The translations under genes and the position numbers were made by a program. Shown here piece after piece: positions 58,709 through 64,000 of a stretch of 64,000 nt of DNA. The notes beneath the pieces were generated by a model. The model ran no database searches. It was not told the origin of the DNA and saw only the letters and a list, made by a program, of their open reading frames with translations. The DNA comes from Warburgia ugandensis (lineage: Eukaryota; Streptophyta; Magnoliopsida; Canellales; Canellaceae), in contig CP141135.1 of assembly GCA_035236585.1 (NCBI GenBank), forward strand, positions 4,498,001 through 4,562,000. Direction: 5' to 3'. Each line of letters begins with the position of its first letter. Positions within the stretch are counted from its first letter, which is position 1.

Positions 58709-58880
58709 ATGAACATGGGCCATATCTTTGGTGGTTACAGTTTTCAAGTTGGTAGCAAATTTCTCCTATTGAACTACTCAAACGTTTTGATTCTAGACAC
58801 TGTTGATGGACATAGATTGTTGCCTTACAATTTGGTAATGATATGGAATTCCTTCATGGGTTTTCCAAAAATTTATTGTG
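58709..58880 (+). repeat. Flanking repeat, left copy (pair with 61.6 kb)
   Basis: A block around ATGAACATGGGCCATATCTTT to GGAATTCCTTCATGGGTTTT resembles the block at 61,600-61,760 on the other side of gene 5 (ATGGTCATGGGCCACATCGT to TTTGTAATCATTCATGG). Pairs of the same kind lie around gene 1 and gene 2. Confidence 0.5.
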
Positions 58881-59239
58881 TGCGAGTAGTCTAGTCGATT
58901 GATTTTATAAATTGGTCGATCAAAAGAGAATTTAGATCTTTCCACCAAAGCGAGTCATCAAAGAATCCTCACCGATGATCAGCTGAAGAGGACAGGTGGC
59001 ATCTACCTAGGGTGTTGGTGGTGCTTGAGATGGATCTGAGAGTACCCGAGATGAGATGGGGCTATGTCACTGTCTGTGGTGCATGAGATGAGTTTAGACG
59101 AATTCATCTCACTGCTAAGTTGAATTTTCAGTTATTTTATGCCAAATTTGGATCATCTCAACCCAGCTCAAGTCATCTCAGAACAGATTTCAGATTTCAT
59201 GTCAAGCAGCTTACTTCAGCACAAGCACCATTAAGACCA

Positions 59240-59755
59240 TGTGTCCTTTGGAGGAAAGAAGACAGTATGGATGATTTGTTGCTGAAGTGCCAGTCTGAGA
59301 ATAGTTGGCCCAGCACGTCCAAATTGTTTAAGTACTCGGGTTGGTCCTAATGGCATTGTTCAACTCATGGAAATATGGAGAATTACTAAAACATCTACGA
59401 GTGATAAAGTGACGGGGGAAATGTTCTTCCATGCTATCACTTGGAACATTTGCAGGGAGAGAAACCAGAGAACCTTCTCTCCCAGAGAATAGTCTTCGGA
59501 AGTCCGTATTCTGACAGTTCCTGACAAAGGTTTTGCAGGAATGTAGGCCTCAGAAAGAGCGTGGCCTGTCGATGACAATATTACAGTCTTCAAGCCTAAA
59601 TCATTCAATAATGGAAGTCGCCATCATTTGGACATTTCAAACAAATTTTAATGGGTCATCCATTTGCAACGGAGGACCCTCTGACAACGGAGATATCATT
59701 GTTTACAGTGCAAGAAAGATTACGAACTGGTTTATATTATAACTCTCTCAGTCAT
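59240..59755 (+). pseudogene. LINE ORF2 zinc-knuckle and RNase H remnant (unit U7)
   Basis: Gives CVLWRKEDSMDDLLLKCQ and SENSW, then ITWNICRERNQRTFS, then QTNFNGSSICNGGPSDNGDI. It is the close sister of the 41.99-kb copy. One zinc-ligand Cys has become Trp (CVLC to CVLW), and the frames are broken. Confidence 0.7.
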
Positions 59756-60493
59756 CACCTAAGTATGACGCTCGACAAAGTATCATCCATTTCGCAGAAA
59801 AGAACATACGATGATCTTCTAATCACTTTCTGGTTCCTAGAAATGATCCTGCAGGTGTGTAAGGAATAATGTAGAGGAGGAATAGTAGACCAAAGCACCT
59901 TCGCTTTTATAACTCCATCTTTGGATGATCTGATTTATTCATCTGATTGATCCGACTTTGCGTGTCTAGTAAACAAAATATCTTAAAATCACAACGAGTG
60001 GATAATCCTAGAAATCTAAACTCCCGGATTTTTTTAGTCATTGAAGTTGGATAAATGTTTATACAAAGTTTCTAACTGCATGTTGTCAGTGATCTTATCA
60101 TACAATTTACAGATGCTAAAATCATCAAATATACGCCCTTCAGAAAACTTCATATCTAAAGCCGAAGAAATTAGATCAACGAATTAGATCACTAAAAGAC
60201 AAACCCTTGTGCAGAAGTACAAATGCTTACAAAAGTAGTGACTATGTCCAAATTTCTCAATGTTAGGCATTCAGGCTTCGGAATCTCTTGATGGACCTAC
60301 AAATGAAATGTTGAACTCGTGGGGGCATCAGGAAGAATTACAAGTCTTGAATCCTAAAATCGGAGTGAGTTTGGTGCAATTAAGAACATTGACTACGATA
60401 TGTTACAGTCGCGCGTGGAACAAGTCTGTACGTGCTTTCATTCAAAAGCCTTGTACGCACATCCAAACATCCTCCATGGACCAATCGTGTCAC

Positions 60494-60513
60494 AGAGAGA
60501 GAGAGAGAGAGAG
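60494..60513 (+). repeat. Short GA microsatellite
   Basis: About ten GA repeats; the U5 counterpart (43.22 kb) has only four or five. Confidence 0.85.
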
Positions 60514-60629
60514 GAGTCAATATCAAGACAAACGTAGGACTATTCAAAGGGGTATCCTGGCTAGTGGATATGGTGTTCATGCCCCCAGCCTTAAGGAAGG
60601 GGTTCAATACTATTCGGAGGGGGTGTCCT

Positions 60630-60630
<1 letters not shown>

Positions 60631-60685
<55 letters not shown>
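60631..60685 (+). repeat. CT microsatellite 3' of gene 5
   Basis: About 27 CT repeats, same location as in U4, U5 and U6. Confidence 0.95.
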
Positions 60686-60689
<4 letters not shown>

Positions 60690-60814
60690 CGTGCAGATTG
60701 CTGGAACATGAACAATAACAGGAAACACAGTAAATATCATTATCTGACAAACATGGGATTACATTTCTACCAAGAGTTTAGAAAGATACCCATGGTTTCT
60801 CAGAAATTACAAAC

Positions 60815-60990
60815 ATACTCCATCAGTGTAATTATTACTCCATGGGTAGCTTATAAACTTAAGCAACCAGATAACAAGAAGCATACTCCATCAGCGTAAT
60901 TACTACCCCATGGAGAGCTTATTAACTTAAGTAACCAGAAAACAAGAAGCATACTCACCCCATGGGTAGCTTATTAACTTGAGCAAGTAG
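60815..60990 (-). repeat. About 70-bp repeat in the 3' flank of gene 5, three copies
   Basis: Three copies of CCATGGRWAGCTTATWAACTTAAG with AACAAGAAGCATACTC, one more than in the sister copy 3. Confidence 0.65.
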
Positions 60991-61017
60991 CTAATTACAA
61001 CATAGTGGCCTGCCGCC

Positions 61018-61305
61018 TTATGGTTTGTCGGCCTGATCATCTTCTACAGGAGGATGGCCGGGATGGTGACCGAACTTTGGTGGCTTCTTAGATGGAGGCT
61101 TGTGCAGTGGGGGTGGCTTCTCAAATGGAGGTTTGTGCTTTGGGGGTGGCTTCTTAAATGGAGGCTTGTGCAATGGGGGTGGCTTCCCATGTACTGGATG
61201 CTTGTAGTAGTCTGGTTGTGACTCGAGGCCAAAGTCAGCTTCGGAGGCAACGGCCAAGGCCAGAATTACAAGGAGAAACACGAACAAGTGTGAGAAAGAT
61301 GCCAT
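61018..61305 (-). CDS. Small secreted proline-rich protein, copy 5
   Basis: 95 residues. Signal peptide with MASFSHLFVF, then DFGLESQPDYYKHPVHGKPP and three 11-residue repeats: HKPPFKKPPPK, HKPPFEKPPPL, HKPPSKKPPKF. The C-terminus is GHHPGHPPVEDDQADKP. Differences from copy 3 are few and include a reciprocal F/S swap in the repeats, which suggests repeat-level exchange. The promoter keeps both G-box and TATA box, so this is the most complete gene of the family along with copy 1. An in-frame upstream Met (61,380) was rejected as start because the TATA box would lie inside the coding region. Confidence 0.87.
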   Translation of the reverse strand: MASFSHLFVFLLVILALAVASEADFGLESQPDYYKHPVHGKPPPLHKPPFKKPPPKHKPPFEKPPPLHKPPSKKPPKFGHHPGHPPVEDDQADKP

Positions 61306-61342
61306 GTTTGATTTTGGTGGTAGTTCACTGCATGGGAGGTGC

Positions 61343-61383
61343 CCTTTTATAGGGAAATTGGGCCTACCAAAAGAAGACACGTG
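61343..61383 (-). promoter_or_regulatory. TATA box and G-box of gene 5
   Basis: TATAAAAGG on the minus strand at 61,351-61,343 and CACGTG at 61,383-61,378, within AGCACGTGTC. Confidence 0.6.
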
Positions 61384-61599
61384 CTAGCAGGTACTACATC
61401 TGATGTTTGCGTTTATCCAACTCTTTAATTGGATGGGCCCCGGGTGTTGAACGCTTCCCACCGGCTTCCGGACTTGTCATTACGGCCAGCCACTATCTTT
61501 GACCACGTGTTTGTTTCACACATGCAAACACAGCGCATCAGTGTACCCTTTTTCTTCTTCCTTTTTCTCTCACTAGCTTCAAAAACTTGATTAAATAGC

Positions 61600-61760
61600 A
61601 CGATGGTCATGGGCCACATCGTTGGTGATCCCTTGTTCATTTGTGAGGAAAACTTCCCCGGTTAAACCACTCTAACCCTCTGATTTCTCGGCATTCTTGA
61701 TGGATTAAGATTGCTGCCTTCTGATTTTGTAATTGTTTTGTAATCATTCATGGTTCTTTT
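61600..61760 (+). repeat. Flanking repeat, right copy
   Basis: Begins ATGGTCATGGGCCACATCGT, then GAGGAAAACTTCCCCGGTTA and GGCATTCTTGATGGATTAAG. Same block at 35.34-35.47, 55.54-55.67 and, inverted, 9.64-9.76 kb. Confidence 0.55.
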
Positions 61761-63120
61761 GCAAAAGATAGTATGATCTTTGAATCACCTTCTAATTCCT
61801 ATTAATGATCTAAAAGCTGTAAGAGTCCCGATAGGAGTACACGCCTCCTTTTTCTCTAAGCATGGTAATAGATTTTTATAAATTTAAGCCATTTTTCATT
61901 TTTGGAATGGCGTAAGATTGGCTACAAGCCAAAATTGGATGGTTTTTTAACATCATGACCCAACGCACCCACATGATTAGGCCATCTCACCGACATGAAG
62001 CAACATCAGTCCAGAAGGCTCCCCAAGAGAGATACCATGTGAACTCGACAAACTTTTGACGATCCGCGGCATCTAGCAGTGGCCTGTCTAAGTCTTTGAA
62101 GAAATTGTGTAGTAATTTCACACTTAGGCTACGTGACTCTCTCCACGTGGGCCAACTGGCTACGTTATGTTCTAAGATCAATAGCCTATGATGTAGGCAG
62201 GCCAGTTAATCATTGGAAGGTCCTGCCTCCGATTTTTTAAGCTGTTTTGAGTACTTAAAATGGCTAATAGAAAGAATGATAGGATCATCCGCGGTATGTG
62301 ATCAGCAGCAACAAACTTCCAAGTACCTGACTTTTGGTACAAGGCTCGTCTATGGAAACACCGTTAAGTTTAATGGTTTTAGATTATGAAAAAGATGAGT
62401 CCAAAGGAGGGCATGGAATTGGAAACGGTCGCAAAGGGAGTGCAAATCTCATTCCTACAACAACCCACCCTTTCCTCTTCTAAGTAAAAGTGCAAAAAAT
62501 TGCAAGGTTAAATGTTCAAGTCATGCGACTGGTCACATCGTAGGATGAGTAACAAGTAATTGGCTTAATGAAGGGATAACCAGACACCCAATACGTAATA
62601 TCTACACTAATCCATAATGACTTAATCCATGCATTCGAGCAACAGATGTGGCGAGCACCATCAACTTTTTGTGTCCTCTAATCACGTGCTTCGCATGTAC
62701 CAACCTACTTTGTATTCCTTGATTTTACAAGGACATTACTTCTTTGTATCTCCTCATTTGAACGTGATTCAGTTAGGGAATTACTTCAATTCCTTTTACT
62801 TTGTTTGCACCTAGACGTTATTAACTGCATAATCTTGCTTGTGTCTAAATGAATTTTATTTGCTATATTCGGCATGATATTAACTTATTTGAAACTCTTT
62901 TTGATAGTGCCAATCCCTATTTTATTAGGAGGAATATAGCTGGGATGACGTATAAAGCTGCCATGCATTGTCCCACATTTAATGCCCCTGTTTTGAATAA
63001 CTTGGAATTTGCATAACTTTTGTAAGGTACATGAAATATTTCGTCTCTATGGTTGTCTTCATGTTTTTTCTTATTCCAGAGTGGCTAAAATGGTTGAATT
63101 TGTTGGCAAGTAGAAGCCTA

Positions 63121-64000
63121 CTATGTATTGATTGAAAATCAGATGCATGAACACTAAATTTTGAATGGTGATTAGGCGCATCATATAATGGTCAGATATA
63201 CACATGAAATAAATATTACTATGGCATATAACTCATGAATGAAAGACCCAATGCAATAATTACCAAGCTATGCCCCTACACTTCGTGTTTATGTTAATAC
63301 TCAGCTTATAAATAATGAACTTCAATTTAGTACATAGAAAATCCTTAGTACTAATCGCATGACACTTTGTATTTTGACATATGGCGTTAAATAGCATAGA
63401 GTAAAGCGCATAAGCTGAGAATGGAACTTAAAGGTACCAAGTAAAGTTTATGATAAACCTCATATGAAGTCATGTGTAATTTATACGGCACACCATGATT
63501 GACATAAATTGATCTAGCTATATCCATGACTTGCAATGCACTACATTTTATTATGTCATATGAAACTGCTCATAGGGTACCAAATTGATGAAAAATTGAT
63601 TTATACTATAACAAGGACAATTCAGATAAGATTATATGATATTGTAGATTATATTTTATTGGTGCCTGAATTTTTGAAATTTCTAGCGCTTTAGACAGAC
63701 TCATCTTGATATTTTGAATTTGTTACCAAGAGAATTGTACATACTTACATTCTAATCTAAATGGAAATATTTTTGGCATTTATGATTAGTTTCTCGAAAT
63801 TTTTGCAATTTGACCCTAAGGGTTATACATATGTTTGAAACTAGCAAGAATGGTATATCTGCATCTATCTTTAGTATGTATCTATATGATTTCACCCTCT
63901 TGCGCAACTGAATTTGAATAAAAAATCAGGAGACTCTTAAAAGTTGATCATAGCTCAAGGATTTCATATGAAATTCCATGGTTGCTATGCTAGTAAGTCA
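63121..64000. other. AT-rich sequence, nothing recognised
   Basis: Not shared with the duplicated units. No open frame or motif was recognised. It may be another decayed element that continues beyond the window. Confidence 0.4.

Larger units (their letters stand above)
57521..63120 (+). repeat. Duplicated unit U7 (gene 5)
   Basis: Complete plus-orientation unit and the best reference for the others: GCTTTCTCAAACTAATTGAA block, GGGCCCACA-type blocks, ATGAG-rich block, LINE C-terminus, GA and CT tracts, gene 5, promoter, distal block. Its left part matches U5 almost base for base. Confidence 0.75.

Overview
The window is plant nuclear DNA. It is AT-rich and intergenic-looking, crowded with decayed retrotransposons, dinucleotide microsatellites and short interspersed elements of the Au SINE type, and it has only a handful of short genes. 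A dicot, magnoliid or other non-grass angiosperm fits best; I cannot name the species from sequence alone.

The genic content is one small family, five copies of a short secreted proline-rich protein gene (82 to 95 residues) at about 10.07 kb (+), 34.8 kb (-), 43.7 kb (-), 55.0 kb (-) and 61.0 kb (-). All copies share a signal peptide starting MASFSHLL, a variable Lys/Pro/His-rich middle built on an 11-residue repeat (HKPPFxKPPPx), and a conserved C-terminus ending GHHPGHPPVEDDxAxKP. All have a CCCTATAAAAGG-type TATA region close to the ATG, and most have a G-box (CACGTG) upstream. The only other genic sequence is an orphan first exon at 48.17 kb (MAEDGKPDAQLFQLLNHLLHQ followed by a GT donor).

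The five genes sit in a rearranged array of duplicated units. By eye I place units at 3.29-6.45 kb (+, gene lost), 8.97-13.84 kb (inverted, gene 1), 14.16-16.02 kb (inverted, gene lost), 16.02-18.25 kb (+, distal part), 32.68-39.47 kb (+, gene 2), 39.78-45.88 kb (+, gene 3), 54.36-57.52 kb (+, gene 4) and 57.52-63.12 kb (+, gene 5). The units carry fragments of LINE ORF2: a reverse transcriptase and zinc-knuckle piece on the minus strand, and a C-terminal RNase H piece on the plus strand. The duplications therefore happened after those LINE insertions, and several Au SINEs inserted later with clean target-site duplications.

The 19-32.6 kb block is a nested retrotransposon. A Ty1/copia remnant (minus strand) is split by a 13.5-kb non-autonomous LTR element with 2.1-kb LTRs, target duplication ATGAG and a decayed tRNA-Asp primer site. 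Its 5' LTR is in turn split by a 4.9-kb TG...CA insertion with target duplication GTTTA. A second solo LTR (50,055-52,876, target duplication GTTGC) sits in the 3' end of a relative of the 13.5-kb element, whose 3' LTR is truncated at the start of the gene-4 unit.

I see no CRISPR array, rRNA gene, functional tRNA gene or intact transposon polymerase. The most interesting content is the peptide-like gene family and the architecture of its array.
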